Assembly (NCBI RefSeq): GCF_001307295.1
Contig: NZ_CP012700.1
Coordinates: 1,429,001-1,493,000 of the forward strand
Direction of reading: 5' to 3'
DNA: 64,000 bases
Origin: Sphingopyxis macrogoltabida
GTDB taxonomy: Bacteria > Pseudomonadota > Alphaproteobacteria > Sphingomonadales > Sphingomonadaceae
A program made the translations under genes and the position numbers. Position 1 is the stretch's first letter; the number at the start of each line of letters is the position of its first letter. The notes beneath the pieces are model-generated. The model was not told the origin of the DNA and ran no database searches. It saw only the letters and a program-made list of their open reading frames with translations. Shown here in pieces: positions 8,769-18,392 of the stretch.

Positions 8769-9503
8769 ATGACCGATAGCGACATGCCACGCATTCTGCT
8801 GATCGACGACGAGCCGTCGATCCGTGAGCCGCTAGGCGAATATCTGGAAACGCAGGGCTTTGCGGTGACCGATGCAGCGAGCGCTGCCGAGGCGCGGTCG
8901 GTGCTTCGCGCGCAGTCGGTCGACCTTGTCGTCAGCGACATCATGATGCCGGGCGAGGACGGGCTGTCGCTGACCCGCCACCTTCGCGAGACGAGCAGCA
9001 TTCCGGTCATCCTGCTGACCGCGCGCGCCGAGGATACCGAACGGATCATCGGGCTCGAAATCGGCGCCGACGATTATGTCGTCAAACCCTTCAACCCGCG
9101 CGAGCTGGTCGCGCGCATCCGGACCGTGCTGCGCCGGACGCAGCAGGGCGGCCGCGCGCTCGACCCGGGCGGGACGAGCTTTGCCTTCGGGCCGTGGGTA
9201 CTGCGCGAGGTCGAGCGCGTGCTGGTCGATAGCGAAGGGCAGGAGGTCGCGCTGTCGTCGGGCGAATATCATCTGCTCCACGCGCTGGTTCGCCATCCGC
9301 GCCAAGTGATGAGCCGCGACCGGCTGCTCGACCTCGTGCGCGGGCGCGAAGCCGATATCTTCGACCGCGCAATCGACAATCTGATCAGCCGCCTGCGCAA
9401 GAAGATTGAGGAAAATCCCGCGCACCCGCAACTCGTCAAGACCGTGTGGGGCGGCGGCTACACCCTCGCCTGCGAGGTCAAGCGGCTGGGGCCGGCGGCA
9501 TGA
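8769..9503 (+). CDS. OmpR-family DNA-binding response regulator
   Basis: A 244-residue regulator. The receiver domain (about 1-125) has the acidic pocket LLIDDE, the phospho-acceptor aspartate near residue 57 (VSDIMMPGEDG) and the KPF motif (YVVKPFNPREL). The C-terminal winged helix (about 150-235) carries SSGEYHLLHALVRHPRQVMSR and the ending VWGGGYTL typical of OmpR. The last codons overlap the kinase start by four bases, so it works with that kinase. An alternative start is ATG 8784. A perfect inverted repeat just upstream could be its own operator. The sensed signal is unknown. Confidence 0.92.
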   Translation: MTDSDMPRILLIDDEPSIREPLGEYLETQGFAVTDAASAAEARSVLRAQSVDLVVSDIMMPGEDGLSLTRHLRETSSIPVILLTARAEDTERIIGLEIGADDYVVKPFNPRELVARIRTVLRRTQQGGRALDPGGTSFAFGPWVLREVERVLVDSEGQEVALSSGEYHLLHALVRHPRQVMSRDRLLDLVRGREADIFDRAIDNLISRLRKKIEENPAHPQLVKTVWGGGYTLACEVKRLGPAA

Positions 9504-10849
9504 AACTCCGCCTGTGGCCGCGCAGTTTGATCGGGCAATTGTTCGTCGCCGTCGCGCTGATGCTTTTCGTGGCGCAGGCGATCAACTTCACCCTGCTTGC
9601 GCGCGGGCAGAAGCAACAGGTTCTTGCGCACGGCGGCGGCATGGCGGTCGGACGGATACTCGATGCGATCGAGCGCGACCGGCGTGGCGATTTCGCGCCC
9701 GGTCGCAGCGGTAACGACGATAGGGAGCGGCGTGAACGCGTCCAGAAGCTGGTGATTTCGGACACGCTGCCGCCCGTGCCCATCGGCGCGCGTCGCATGC
9801 CCGCATTGGCCGACTATGTCACCGGCCTGCTGGACGAGGCCGACGTCAAGGCGGAGGCGGTCGATGCGTGGGTGCTGCCGCCGCGGCCGCGCGCGCAGCG
9901 GCCCGATTTCCCCGGCCGGACCGTCGTCGTCTCGGCCAAGGTCGGTGGTCGCTATTTCGCGGTGCGCAGCCGTATCCAGGCGGGCGGCGATCGCCTGCAA
10001 GGATTTCTGGTCTGGCAGACGCTGACGCTTTACCTGCTGCTGCTCGTCCCGATCATGCTGATCGCGTGGCGCGCGGCGCGGCCGCTGCGCGACCTGACGC
10101 GCGCGGCGCGCTCGAACCCGGCGCTGCGCGATACGACGCCGCTCGAGGAAGAGGGGCCGTCGGACGTGCGCGACCTGATCGGGGCGTTCAACGCCTATCG
10201 CGCGCGGATCGCGACGATGCTGTCCGACAAGGACCGGATGCTCGGCGCGGTCGGCCATGATCTGCGCACCCCGCTTGCCAGCCTGCGGGTGCGCGTCGAG
10301 CAGGTCGAGGACGAACGGCTGCGCGACAAGATGATCGCGTCGATCGAGGAAATGACCGCGATGCTCGCCGACATATTGGCGCTTGCGCGGTCGGGGGCGG
10401 GGACCGAGGTGCAGGAGCGCCTCGACGCGGCTGGCCTCGCCCGGGAACTCGCCGCCGACTATGGCGAACAGGGCAAGGACGTCGGCGTTGGCGAACTCGC
10501 GGAGACCGCGGTCATGGCGCGTCCGATGCTGCTCAGGCGCGCGCTGCGCAACCTGATCGACAATGCGCTCGCCTATGGTGCGCGCGCGCGGCTGTCGGTG
10601 GCGGCGATCGACGGGCAAGTGCGTCTGATCGTATCGGATGATGGCCCCGGGTTGAGCGGGGAACAAATCCGGACGCTGGTCGAGCCATTCGCGCGCGGCG
10701 AGCAGTCGCGCAACCGCGCGACCGGGGGGGCGGGGCTGGGGCTGTCGATTGCCCGCGATATCGCGGAGGGCGAGGGCGGAACGCTGACGCTCGCCAATCG
10801 CGATGGCGGCGGGCTCGATGCGGTGATTGTGCTGCCGACGGTGGCCTAG
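9500..10849 (+). CDS. EnvZ-like sensor histidine kinase
   Basis: A 449-residue inner-membrane kinase. It has a first membrane helix (about 10-30: SLIGQLFVAVALMLFVAQ), a periplasmic segment, a second helix (LTLYLLLLVPIMLIAW), a HAMP region, the phospho-acceptor histidine near residue 253 in VGHDLRTPLASL, and an ATPase domain with N (LIDNALAYG), G1 (SDDGPGL) and G2 (GAGLGLSIA) boxes. ATG 9500 is chosen because it overlaps the regulator stop (ATGA) and begins the membrane helix. It phosphorylates the adjacent OmpR-type regulator; the ligand cannot be read from sequence. Confidence 0.92.
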   Translation: MKLRLWPRSLIGQLFVAVALMLFVAQAINFTLLARGQKQQVLAHGGGMAVGRILDAIERDRRGDFAPGRSGNDDRERRERVQKLVISDTLPPVPIGARRMPALADYVTGLLDEADVKAEAVDAWVLPPRPRAQRPDFPGRTVVVSAKVGGRYFAVRSRIQAGGDRLQGFLVWQTLTLYLLLLVPIMLIAWRAARPLRDLTRAARSNPALRDTTPLEEEGPSDVRDLIGAFNAYRARIATMLSDKDRMLGAVGHDLRTPLASLRVRVEQVEDERLRDKMIASIEEMTAMLADILALARSGAGTEVQERLDAAGLARELAADYGEQGKDVGVGELAETAVMARPMLLRRALRNLIDNALAYGARARLSVAAIDGQVRLIVSDDGPGLSGEQIRTLVEPFARGEQSRNRATGGAGLGLSIARDIAEGEGGTLTLANRDGGGLDAVIVLPTVA

Positions 10850-10929
10850 CGGCTGGCTTCTGCGGCGCCTTCCAGCACCGGTTGCGAATATCGACTTCGG
10901 GCGGGCAGCGGACGTTGCTTATCCACCTT

Positions 10930-11003
10930 CGTCATCCCGGACTTGATCCGGGATCCATAGCGCCGCCGTCGTCATGGACCCCGGATCAAGTCCGGGGTGA
11001 CGA
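10930..11003. repeat. Intergenic palindromic repeat, GTCATCCCGGA type
   Basis: CGTCATCCCGGACTTGATCC at the left is mirrored by a matching complement ending in GGGGTGACG at 11003, with a short unrelated centre. It belongs to the same broad family of REP-like palindromes as the other repeats listed here and lies between the sensor kinase and the CocE-like gene. Confidence 0.8.
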
Positions 11004-11012
11004 TGGGCGGCA

Positions 11013-12815
11013 ATGAATCGCAGGGAATATCTTCTATCCGCAACGTCGATCCTGACGCTGGCGGCCGCTCCCGGAGCGAAAGCGGCGATGGCGGGGGCCG
11101 GCGATGCTGCGGTCCAGCCCATATTCTCGTCACAGATGAAATATGAAGTGCGCATTCTGATGCACGACGGCGTTCATCTGGGCGCGACGCTCTATCTGCC
11201 GCGTGGCCTGACGACGCCGCGTCCGACGATTTTTGCGCTCACGCCCTATACGGCCGACGGCTATCATGCCGAGGGCGTCGATTTCTCCCGGAACGGCTAT
11301 CCGTTTCTGGCGGTCGACACGCGCGGGCGCGGCGATTCGGATGGCGAGTTTGCGCCTTTCGGAACCGAGCCGGAGGACGGGCACGACATCGTCGAATGGC
11401 TGATCCAGCAGCCCTTCTTCAACGGCAAGGTCGGCATGTGCGGCCTGTCGTGGGTCGGCTATACGCAATGGGCGACGGTGCGCGGCTATCCGAAGGGGCT
11501 CGCCACGACCATCCCCTCGGCCCCCGCCTTTGCCGGTTTCGATTTCCCGATCCGCTACAACATCTTCTTCAACTTTGCGGGCGGGCAGTGGATGACGTTC
11601 GTCAAGGGCAACACCCGGCGAAACAATGTCTTTGCCGATGAAGGCTGGGGCACCGAATATCTGCGCTTCCTCGAAGCGGGCCTGCCGTTCCGCAAGATGC
11701 CGGAGTTTTTCGGGTTTGAGTCCAAACCGTTCCAGCAGTGGGTCGATCATCCCCGGCAGGACGAATATTACGACCGGCTCAACCCGTCGCCCGAACAATT
11801 CGCCGAGCTGACGATGCCGGTGCTGTCGCTGTGCGGCATTTATGACGGCGATCAACTCGGCACGCTCGAATTCCATCGCCAGCATCTCAAATATGCCGGT
11901 TCGAACGCCAATCATTATCTGGTGATCGGCCCGTGGGGGCATGACGAGGTGCGCAACCCGACCGCCGAATTCTATGGCATCAAGGTCGGGCAGGCGAGCG
12001 TGCTCGACATGAAGAAGCTGCATCGCGACTGGTACGCCTTTGCGATGGAAGACGGCCCGCGGCCGGAGTTTCTCAAGAAGAAATTCGCTTATTATGTGAT
12101 GGTCGCGGACAAGTGGCGCTATGCCGACAGGATCGAGGACGCCACGGCGCGCTATGAAACGTTTCACCTGCATTCGTCGGGCAACCCCGACAATGTCTAT
12201 GCTTCGGGGACGCTGAAGCCCACGCCCGCAACAAAGGCGCAGCCCGATCACTATATCTACGACCCGCGCGATCTCAGCGGCCTCCGGCTCGAGGCTTCGC
12301 TGACCGAATGGCACACGACCGGCCAGACGCTGGTCGCCGCCACCGCGGGCGGCAAGCTGATTTATCACAGCGAACCGTTCGAGCAGGACACCGAAGTAAC
12401 CGGCTTCTTCAAGTTCAACGCGTCGATTGCGATCGATACGCCGGACACCGATTTCATGGTCTCGATCTATGAAATCGCCCCCGATGGATCGAGCCTGTTC
12501 CTGACCGAGCAGCACAAGCGCGCGCGCCATCGCGAAGGACTTCGTACCGAGCGGCTGATCGCAACGCAGGAGCCGCTACGTTACGACTTCGACGGCTTCT
12601 TCTTCATTTCGCGGTTGATCAAAAAGGGATGCCGCCTGCGGTTGGTGGTAAAGCCCAATCACGATCTGAAATGGCAGAAGAATTACAACAGCGGCAAGCC
12701 GGTGGCCGACGAAACGATGGCCGATGCGCGCACGGTCACCGTGCGCCTCTATCACGACGCCACGCGCCCGAGCACGCTCAGCATCCCGATCGGTCAGCCG
12801 GAGGATCAGGCGTAG
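11013..12815 (+). CDS. CocE/NonD-type alpha/beta hydrolase (S15 family)
   Basis: A 600-residue exported hydrolase. The N-terminus (MNRREYLLSATSILTLAAAPGAKA) looks like a signal sequence with an RR pair. The alpha/beta-hydrolase part carries the nucleophile elbow CGLSWVGY with Ser near residue 146, after the oxyanion region VDTRGRGDSDG. The C-terminal third fits the beta-rich X-Pro dipeptidyl-peptidase C-terminal domain seen in CocE-type esterases and acylaminoacid hydrolases. Substrate is unknown; esters or amides are the family norm. The 3' end overlaps the convergent thioesterase gene by 10 bp. Confidence 0.85.
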   Translation: MNRREYLLSATSILTLAAAPGAKAAMAGAGDAAVQPIFSSQMKYEVRILMHDGVHLGATLYLPRGLTTPRPTIFALTPYTADGYHAEGVDFSRNGYPFLAVDTRGRGDSDGEFAPFGTEPEDGHDIVEWLIQQPFFNGKVGMCGLSWVGYTQWATVRGYPKGLATTIPSAPAFAGFDFPIRYNIFFNFAGGQWMTFVKGNTRRNNVFADEGWGTEYLRFLEAGLPFRKMPEFFGFESKPFQQWVDHPRQDEYYDRLNPSPEQFAELTMPVLSLCGIYDGDQLGTLEFHRQHLKYAGSNANHYLVIGPWGHDEVRNPTAEFYGIKVGQASVLDMKKLHRDWYAFAMEDGPRPEFLKKKFAYYVMVADKWRYADRIEDATARYETFHLHSSGNPDNVYASGTLKPTPATKAQPDHYIYDPRDLSGLRLEASLTEWHTTGQTLVAATAGGKLIYHSEPFEQDTEVTGFFKFNASIAIDTPDTDFMVSIYEIAPDGSSLFLTEQHKRARHREGLRTERLIATQEPLRYDFDGFFFISRLIKKGCRLRLVVKPNHDLKWQKNYNSGKPVADETMADARTVTVRLYHDATRPSTLSIPIGQPEDQA

Positions 12816-13606
12816 ATTGCGATGCCCTGGCTGCCGCTCAGCACCGGTTCGCCGGCGCGGTTCCACAGCATCATGTCCTGCACCGAAAAGCCGCCGCGTG
12901 CATAGCCGGTCTTCGCCGACAAGAGCCACCAGCCATCCTCGGTCTGCGGATTGCCGGTGAGCATGTTGACGGTCCAGTTCATCGAACTGATCGGCCCGAA
13001 CTCGGTAAACAGCGCCATCGCCGCGGGGGGCAGGGCGTCGCCCATCGCGAGCAGCGCGACCGCGGGATGGCAGGCGGGTTCCTCGACGAAGCGGACCCAG
13101 GTCAGATATTCGCCAACGTCCTGTTTCCAGTCGAAGCGGGGGCCGGTCGTCGGGCGCATGTCGAAATGGCGGGTAAAGCTGGGGCGGACCTTGTGTTCGG
13201 GGACCGGTGCCAGCGTTTCGGGCGCGGGCACCTCGGGCATGGTCAGGCTATTGTGGTCGAGATGGCTGGCGCGGTCGCCCGAAAAGGCAAAAACGGCGGC
13301 GGTGCCGAAGCCCGCGTCGCTCGACACGCCGGCGTCGATGAACAGGCTCGATTTCGACTGGCGCAGCACGCGCGTTGCGACGGTGCAGTCGCCGCCGACG
13401 GGCCCCACGAAGCTGATCTGCGCGTAACGTAGCGGCGTCTCGGTCGGGTGGAGCGCCATCGCGCCCGCCAGTGCAACGGCAGAGCTGATCCCGCCATAGG
13501 CGGTGCGGCCCTGCATCCATCCTTCGTCGATATGCGCCTTCGCCACACCCTCTTCGGTACGCAGCGTCGAAAGCAGCGCGTCGAGCGCGCTGGGGGAGGT
13601 CGTCAT
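12806..13606 (-). CDS. Acyl-CoA thioesterase-like protein (double hotdog)
   Basis: A 266-residue protein matching TesB-like thioesterases of the double-hotdog type (WMQGRTAYGGISSAVAL in the first hotdog, then a hydrophobic second half). Likely role: hydrolysis of acyl-CoA thioesters in the cytoplasm. It lies 7 bp downstream of the saccharopine-dehydrogenase-like gene on the same strand, so the two are probably one operon acting on lipids or CoA esters. Confidence 0.78.
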   Translation of the reverse strand: MTTSPSALDALLSTLRTEEGVAKAHIDEGWMQGRTAYGGISSAVALAGAMALHPTETPLRYAQISFVGPVGGDCTVATRVLRQSKSSLFIDAGVSSDAGFGTAAVFAFSGDRASHLDHNSLTMPEVPAPETLAPVPEHKVRPSFTRHFDMRPTTGPRFDWKQDVGEYLTWVRFVEEPACHPAVALLAMGDALPPAAMALFTEFGPISSMNWTVNMLTGNPQTEDGWWLLSAKTGYARGGFSVQDMMLWNRAGEPVLSGSQGIAIYA

Positions 13607-13613
13607 TCTTGTC

Positions 13614-14786
13614 CTATTCCTCGATCTGGAAGGTCATTCCGGCATGCTCGGTCAGCCGTGCGATCAGTGCGTCGCCGAGCAGCGCGCCGGGTGTCCACAC
13701 GCCGCCCTCGCCCCTGTTCGCGAGCAGCGCGATACCGGTTTCGGCCAGCATTTTCGACGTCGATCCATAGCCGGGGTCGCGGTCGCCCTGGACACTGGCA
13801 CGGACCGCCCGGCCGTTGGGATATTCGCCGATGAACAGCACGTCGTAAAACCCGTTCTCGCGCTCTTCCTTGCTTGGGCCTTCGCCCGGCTGGAGTTTCG
13901 ATTCACCGAACGGATTGGCCTTGGCGATCGCTTCCGCCATCGCCTTGCCGGCATCGCCGATCGTCGTCATCAGCATCTCGTCATAGACGAGGTCCGCGCC
14001 CCAGGGCTGGCCGAGCAGGAAATTGGTGCGGTGGACATTCTTCGTGTTGATCGGCGCCATCACGAAAGGTGCGGTCCATGTGCCCGTGGCGGCGTCATAT
14101 TCGGGGATCAGGCCAGTGGGCTGCGAGGGCCCCTCGAAGCCCGGGGTCAGCGCAAAGCTCGACTTGAGGAGCAGCGCGAGCGAGGGCTTTTTGGCGATCG
14201 CCTTCATCGTTTCGGTCAGGCTGGCGATCGTGCCCCCCGACGCGCCGCCGGCCATCTTGCGGACGCGGCCCTTGACGCGCGGCGCCGGGCGGCCGTGGCG
14301 TTTGACCGCTTCGGCCTGCAGGAACAGCACGCCGAGGTCGAACGGAATGCTGTCGAAGCCGCAACTGAAGGTGATGCGTGCACCCGACGCCTTGGCGGCA
14401 TCCTGATACGCGTCGATCATCTCGCGCATCCAGCCGGGCTCGCCGCAGAGGTCGGCATAGGCGGTGCCCGCCTTGACGCAGGCAGCGACGAGCGGCTCGC
14501 CATAGAGTTGATAGGGGCCGACGGTGGTCAGGACGACCTGCGTCCGCGCCGCCATCGCATCGAGGCTGACGGGATCGCTTGCGTCGGCGACAACAAGCGG
14601 AATATCCTTCGGCGCGCCGATCAGGTCGCGTACTTCGGCCAGCTTGTCGGCGCTGCGCCCCGCCATCGCCCATTTGGGGGCATCGGCGCGGCCCGCATAA
14701 TGTTCGGCGAGATATTCGGCGACGAGGCGACCGGTGAACCCGGTCGCGCCATAGACGATGATATCGAATTCACGCGCAGCGGCCAT
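13614..14786 (-). CDS. Saccharopine dehydrogenase-like (trans-acting enoyl reductase family) oxidoreductase
   Basis: A 390-residue NAD(P)-binding protein. The Rossmann fold starts at once (EFDIIVYGATGFTGRLVAEYL), followed by AGRSADKL and the VGPYQLYGEPLVAAC stretch characteristic of the saccharopine dehydrogenase-like and mycobacterial trans-acting enoyl reductase family. These proteins reduce lipid intermediates in mycobacteria; in sphingomonads the substrate is not established. It is upstream of the thioesterase, supporting a fatty-acyl role. It is not a lysine pathway enzyme on present evidence. Confidence 0.82.
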   Translation of the reverse strand: MAAAREFDIIVYGATGFTGRLVAEYLAEHYAGRADAPKWAMAGRSADKLAEVRDLIGAPKDIPLVVADASDPVSLDAMAARTQVVLTTVGPYQLYGEPLVAACVKAGTAYADLCGEPGWMREMIDAYQDAAKASGARITFSCGFDSIPFDLGVLFLQAEAVKRHGRPAPRVKGRVRKMAGGASGGTIASLTETMKAIAKKPSLALLLKSSFALTPGFEGPSQPTGLIPEYDAATGTWTAPFVMAPINTKNVHRTNFLLGQPWGADLVYDEMLMTTIGDAGKAMAEAIAKANPFGESKLQPGEGPSKEERENGFYDVLFIGEYPNGRAVRASVQGDRDPGYGSTSKMLAETGIALLANRGEGGVWTPGALLGDALIARLTEHAGMTFQIEE

Positions 14787-14857
14787 GGCACCCTCCCATT
14801 TACGTAAACGTCAAGCTGAGGCTAGCGCACGCAAGGAAGGATGCCAAGCGCGAAGCG

Positions 14858-15370
14858 TTAGCGCCGCCAGAAGGGACGCTTTTCGACGACCACCGGCGTG
14901 TCGACCGCTTCGGCGCGGCCCTCGGCGCGCGCGGCGCGCAATTCGGCCTCGCGGGCGCGAAGTTCGGCGTCGTGTTGCGCAATCTCGCCGCGGCGCCGCG
15001 CGCGCAGCGCGTCATAGCTCCAGCGCGTGTGGCCATAACCGAAGAGGCAGAGCAGGCCGCCGGCGATCGCCAGATTCTTCATCGCCATCATCGCCTGCAT
15101 CGGATCGGTGAATTCGCGGTGGAAGAACAGGATGGTGAGGAGGACGAAACCGGCGAGCAGGATCGCCCACAGCCGCGTCGCGATGCCGAGCGCCAGGCAG
15201 ACGCCGGCGACGAGTTCGAACAGCCCGGTCGGGATGGCGAGCCCGGATGGCAGGCCGGCGGCGGAAATCATCGCATTGGTATCGGCGACGTGGATCAGCT
15301 TGTTGATCCCAGACACGATGAAAATCACGGCAATGAACAGGCGGCCGATGAAGACGGCGATCATGGACAT
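14858..15370 (-). CDS. DoxX family membrane protein with charged C-terminal tail
   Basis: A 170-residue inner-membrane protein with four hydrophobic segments in the first 120 residues (IGRLFIAVIFIVSGINKL, GLFELVAGVCLALG, LWAILLAGFVLLTILFF, NLAIAGGLLCLFGYG), the DoxX pattern. A highly charged Ala/Arg/Glu-rich tail (about 122-165) is probably a helix and extends beyond the usual DoxX core. DoxX-like proteins are linked to quinone or thiol redox at the membrane; function here is unassigned. Two possible starts exist, ATG 15370 and ATG 15364. Confidence 0.85.
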   Translation of the reverse strand: MSMIAVFIGRLFIAVIFIVSGINKLIHVADTNAMISAAGLPSGLAIPTGLFELVAGVCLALGIATRLWAILLAGFVLLTILFFHREFTDPMQAMMAMKNLAIAGGLLCLFGYGHTRWSYDALRARRRGEIAQHDAELRAREAELRAARAEGRAEAVDTPVVVEKRPFWRR

Positions 15371-15437
15371 GGGTCATCCTCCACTATTGCCCGCCCGCTT
15401 GTGCAGACAGGACGCGCGGAGAGGCGATGGGTTCCGG

Positions 15438-17159
15438 TCAGCGCGGGGTGAAGGTCAGGTCGGCGACCTCGCAATCGCTGCAATCGATCGCGCGCAGCGT
15501 CGCCGCGCCGGGGCCGGCGGGCAGGTCGACGTCGGCAAGCTTGATCACCTGCCACGCGGTGTCGGCCGGAACGGCGACGCCGCGTTCGTCGATACCGATG
15601 CGGCCGCCCTTTGCCGAGCGGGCGCGCGCCGAGACCGTCCAGCGCCCGGCTTTCGCAACTTCGGCGCTGTAGCGCATGAACTCGCCGGTCACGAAGTCGC
15701 TGACATAGGGCGTGCCATCGCTTTCGCGCGCGATGTCGACGCCGTCGTTGCGATAGGTCGTCCCGTTGTTCCACGGCGTCCGCTCGCCGCCGGTCGCGAC
15801 ATGATAATTGGCGTCGACCATATCGTGATAAGCGACGTCCGGCGGCCCGAGATCATAATCGACGGCAGCGATAGACAGCGGCGTCCGGTCCAGCGTGCGG
15901 GCGACGAAGGGTCGATAGCCCGGGTCGTGCGGCTGACGGAACATCGCGTCGATGACGTCGGGTTTGGGGATATTCCGGTCGAAGCGGCTGTTTTCGGCAA
16001 GTTGCATCATCGCGGCGAAGGCCGCGTCGGGTTCCGGCTTCGCGCCCTTGCTCGTCATCCATGCGACAATCGCGGCCCATCCCGGACCCGGATCGATCTC
16101 GAGCGGCTGATTGAAGCCGATTTTCTTGAGCGGCCAGAAATTCCAGCCGATGCCTTCGCCCTCGACCAGCGCGATCGAGTCGCGGTACCAGCCGTTGCTG
16201 TTCTCGCCCGACTCGCCCAGCCAGATAGGACGGTTATAGCTGGTGCGCAGCGCCTTGATCTCGGCGATGCTCGCTTCGTCGTTGCGATTCCAATATTTGT
16301 GGAAGCTCAGCACCATATTGGCGTCCCACGCGGGCGGCAGGCCCTTGTAATTATTACCCCAGCAATTGCCCTCGACGATCACGATATGCTGCTTGTCGAC
16401 CTTGCGGATCGCCGCCGTGATCCGCTTTTGCAGGTCCCATACCGTCTTGCTTTCGGCCTCGTCGCAGCCATTGCCCTTGCCGGGGGTCGCGAAACTCCAG
16501 TTGGGCTCGTTGATCAGGTCATAGCCGCCGATCCACGGCTCGTTTGCATATCGCTCCGCCAACGTCGTCCACAGGGCGACCGTCTTGCGCTGGTTCTCCT
16601 CGCTCTGCCACAGCGAGGGTTTCGTCGGGTCACGGTCGGAGATGGCAAGGTCGTTGCCCTGTCCACCGGGCGCAGCATGGAGGTCGAGGATCAGGTAGAG
16701 GCGGTTCGCCTTGCTCCACGCCAGCAGGCGGTCGATGCGCTCGAAGCCTTCCTTGAGCCATGTGTCCTGCCCGGCCACAGGTTCCTTGTCGACGGGGAGG
16801 GTGAGCTGGTCGAAATGGATCGGCAGCCGCACCGAGTTGAAGCCCCATTTCGCCATCTGCGCAATATCGGCTTCGGTGGTGTGGTTATTGAGCCAGGCGC
16901 GGTAGAATTCGGCCGTCCGCTCCTCGCCGACCAGTTCGACCAGCTTGGCGCGAATGCGGTGCTGCTGCCCGACTTCGCCGAGTTTCAGCATATAGCCTTC
17001 CTGCAACATCCAGCCGCCTAGTCCCATGCCGCGGAGGATGACGGGCTTGCCGCTGGCGTCGACGATCTGCGTGCCGCGGACCTTCAACATCCCTTCGGCG
17101 TGCGCGGCGGCCGGTAAAAGCAGCGTCGCGAGCGCGGCGGCGATCGAACCAAATTTCAT
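15438..17159 (-). CDS. Exported GH5-family glycoside hydrolase with C-terminal carbohydrate-binding-like domain
   Basis: A 573-residue secreted enzyme with signal peptide MKFGSIAAALATLLLPAAAHA. The (beta/alpha)8 domain (about 30-400) has the GH5 acid/base glutamate at about 218 (DLINEPN) and the nucleophile at about 316 (WLGESGEN), plus the LDLHAAPGGQ stretch after strand 4. The last 150 residues form a beta-rich domain with an Asp/Cys-containing end (IDCSDCEVADLTF), resembling CBM6/35-type modules. It likely cleaves beta-glucan or a related beta-linked polysaccharide outside the inner membrane. It stands alone. Confidence 0.85.
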   Translation of the reverse strand: MKFGSIAAALATLLLPAAAHAEGMLKVRGTQIVDASGKPVILRGMGLGGWMLQEGYMLKLGEVGQQHRIRAKLVELVGEERTAEFYRAWLNNHTTEADIAQMAKWGFNSVRLPIHFDQLTLPVDKEPVAGQDTWLKEGFERIDRLLAWSKANRLYLILDLHAAPGGQGNDLAISDRDPTKPSLWQSEENQRKTVALWTTLAERYANEPWIGGYDLINEPNWSFATPGKGNGCDEAESKTVWDLQKRITAAIRKVDKQHIVIVEGNCWGNNYKGLPPAWDANMVLSFHKYWNRNDEASIAEIKALRTSYNRPIWLGESGENSNGWYRDSIALVEGEGIGWNFWPLKKIGFNQPLEIDPGPGWAAIVAWMTSKGAKPEPDAAFAAMMQLAENSRFDRNIPKPDVIDAMFRQPHDPGYRPFVARTLDRTPLSIAAVDYDLGPPDVAYHDMVDANYHVATGGERTPWNNGTTYRNDGVDIARESDGTPYVSDFVTGEFMRYSAEVAKAGRWTVSARARSAKGGRIGIDERGVAVPADTAWQVIKLADVDLPAGPGAATLRAIDCSDCEVADLTFTPR

Positions 17160-17225
17160 GACCTCATCCCCGATTTACGACCAATGGGAACGTTATCAAT
17201 TATTGCAGAGGGCGCAACCGATCTT

Positions 17226-17332
17226 CGTCATTGCGACCCCGGCGAAAGCCGGGGGAAGCAATCTCCAGCTATCCGCCTTGCGCAGGGCCGAGAGCGGGAG
17301 ATTGCCGCGTCGCTTCGCTCCTCGCAATGACA
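17226..17332. repeat. Intergenic palindromic repeat, GTCATTGCGA type
   Basis: CGTCATTGCGACCCCGGCGA starts an element whose far end is GCGTCGCTTCGCTCCTCGCA followed by ATGACAG, the inverted form of the same family. An internal CCCCGGCGAAAGCCGGGG hairpin is included. It lies between the GH5 gene and dcd, just past the dcd stop. Confidence 0.75.
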
Positions 17333-17339
17333 GTGACTG

Positions 17340-17894
17340 TCAAAGTTTGGGCAGTGTCACGCCCTGTTGCCCCATATATTTGCCCGCGCGGTCGGCGTAG
17401 CTCGTCTCGCACGGCTCGTTGCCCTGGAGGAACAGGAACTGGCACGCGCCCTCGTTTGCATAGATTTTGGCGGGCAGGGGGGTGGTGTTCGAGAATTCCA
17501 GCGTCACATGGCCTTCCCAGCCGGGTTCGAGCGGGGTGACGTTGACGATGATGCCGCAGCGGGCATAGGTCGACTTGCCGAGGCAGATCACCAACACATC
17601 GCGCGGAATACGGAAATATTCGACGGTGCGGGCGAGCGCGAAGCTGTTCGGCGGGATGATGCAGACGTCGGTTTCGCGGTCGACGAAATTTTTCGGGTCG
17701 AAATCCTTGGGGTCGACGATCGTGCTGTCGACGTTGGTGAAAATCTTGAACTCCGGCGCGACCCGCGCGTCATAACCATAGGAGGACAGGCCATAGCTGA
17801 TGCACCCGTCGCGGCGCTGCGCCTCGACGAACGGTTCGATCATGCCCTGCGTCCGGGCGGCTTCGCGAATCCAGCGGTCGGAAAGAATGGCCAT
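17340..17894 (-). CDS. dcd: dCTP deaminase
   Basis: A 184-residue enzyme, full length for the family, that deaminates dCTP to dUTP for dTTP synthesis. Visible family motifs are SSYGYDAR, the nucleotide-binding [11 protein letters not shown], and the catalytic glutamate in [28 protein letters not shown]. Cytidine deaminase is encoded just upstream on the same strand (40 bp away), so a pyrimidine salvage group is likely. Confidence 0.97.
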   Translation of the reverse strand: MAILSDRWIREAARTQGMIEPFVEAQRRDGCISYGLSSYGYDARVAPEFKIFTNVDSTIVDPKDFDPKNFVDRETDVCIIPPNSFALARTVEYFRIPRDVLVICLGKSTYARCGIIVNVTPLEPGWEGHVTLEFSNTTPLPAKIYANEGACQFLFLQGNEPCETSYADRAGKYMGQQGVTLPKL

Positions 17895-17933
17895 GCGTGT
17901 CTCTTGTAAGGACGGCGCGCTTTGCGCAAGCGG

Positions 17934-18392
17934 TCAGTCGGGGATCAGCCCGAGGTCCTTCGGGCCAAAGGCGGCGGGAAACAGTTCGCTGAGCCTGTAA
18001 CTCTGCACGGCCTTGCCGTCGCCCGACGCGCAATGGACGAGGATATCGGTCTTCGAACGCTCGGCGGCTTCGTTGAGGACCTGGCGACAGCGGCCGCACG
18101 GGTGGACCGGATCGCTGCCGAGCAGCGCATCGCACTCCGGGCGGCCGCCGACAATCGCGATCTCCGTAAGTTCGCCGATCCAGCCTTCGTTGGCGATCTT
18201 GGCGATCGCTGCGGTTTCGGCGCACAGCGTCAGGCCATAGCTGGCATTTTCGACATTGGCGCCGGTGACGACGTCGCCATTTTTGAGCAGCAACGCCGCG
18301 CCGACGTGAAATCCCGAATAGGGGGCATAAGCGCGGTTTGCCGCCTCGCGCGCCGCAGCGATCAGCGCGTCGCGGGTCGCGTTGTCGGTCAT
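17934..18392 (-). CDS. cdd: Cytidine deaminase
   Basis: A 152-residue zinc enzyme that converts cytidine and deoxycytidine to uridine forms. The zinc site motifs CAE (LTLCAETAAIAKI) and PCGRCRQVL are intact, as is the substrate-binding NVENASYGL. ATG 18392 is chosen because it overlaps the stop codon of the upstream GH25 gene (ATGA). It fits a small operon with dcd downstream. Confidence 0.95.
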   Translation of the reverse strand: MTDNATRDALIAAAREAANRAYAPYSGFHVGAALLLKNGDVVTGANVENASYGLTLCAETAAIAKIANEGWIGELTEIAIVGGRPECDALLGSDPVHPCGRCRQVLNEAAERSKTDILVHCASGDGKAVQSYRLSELFPAAFGPKDLGLIPD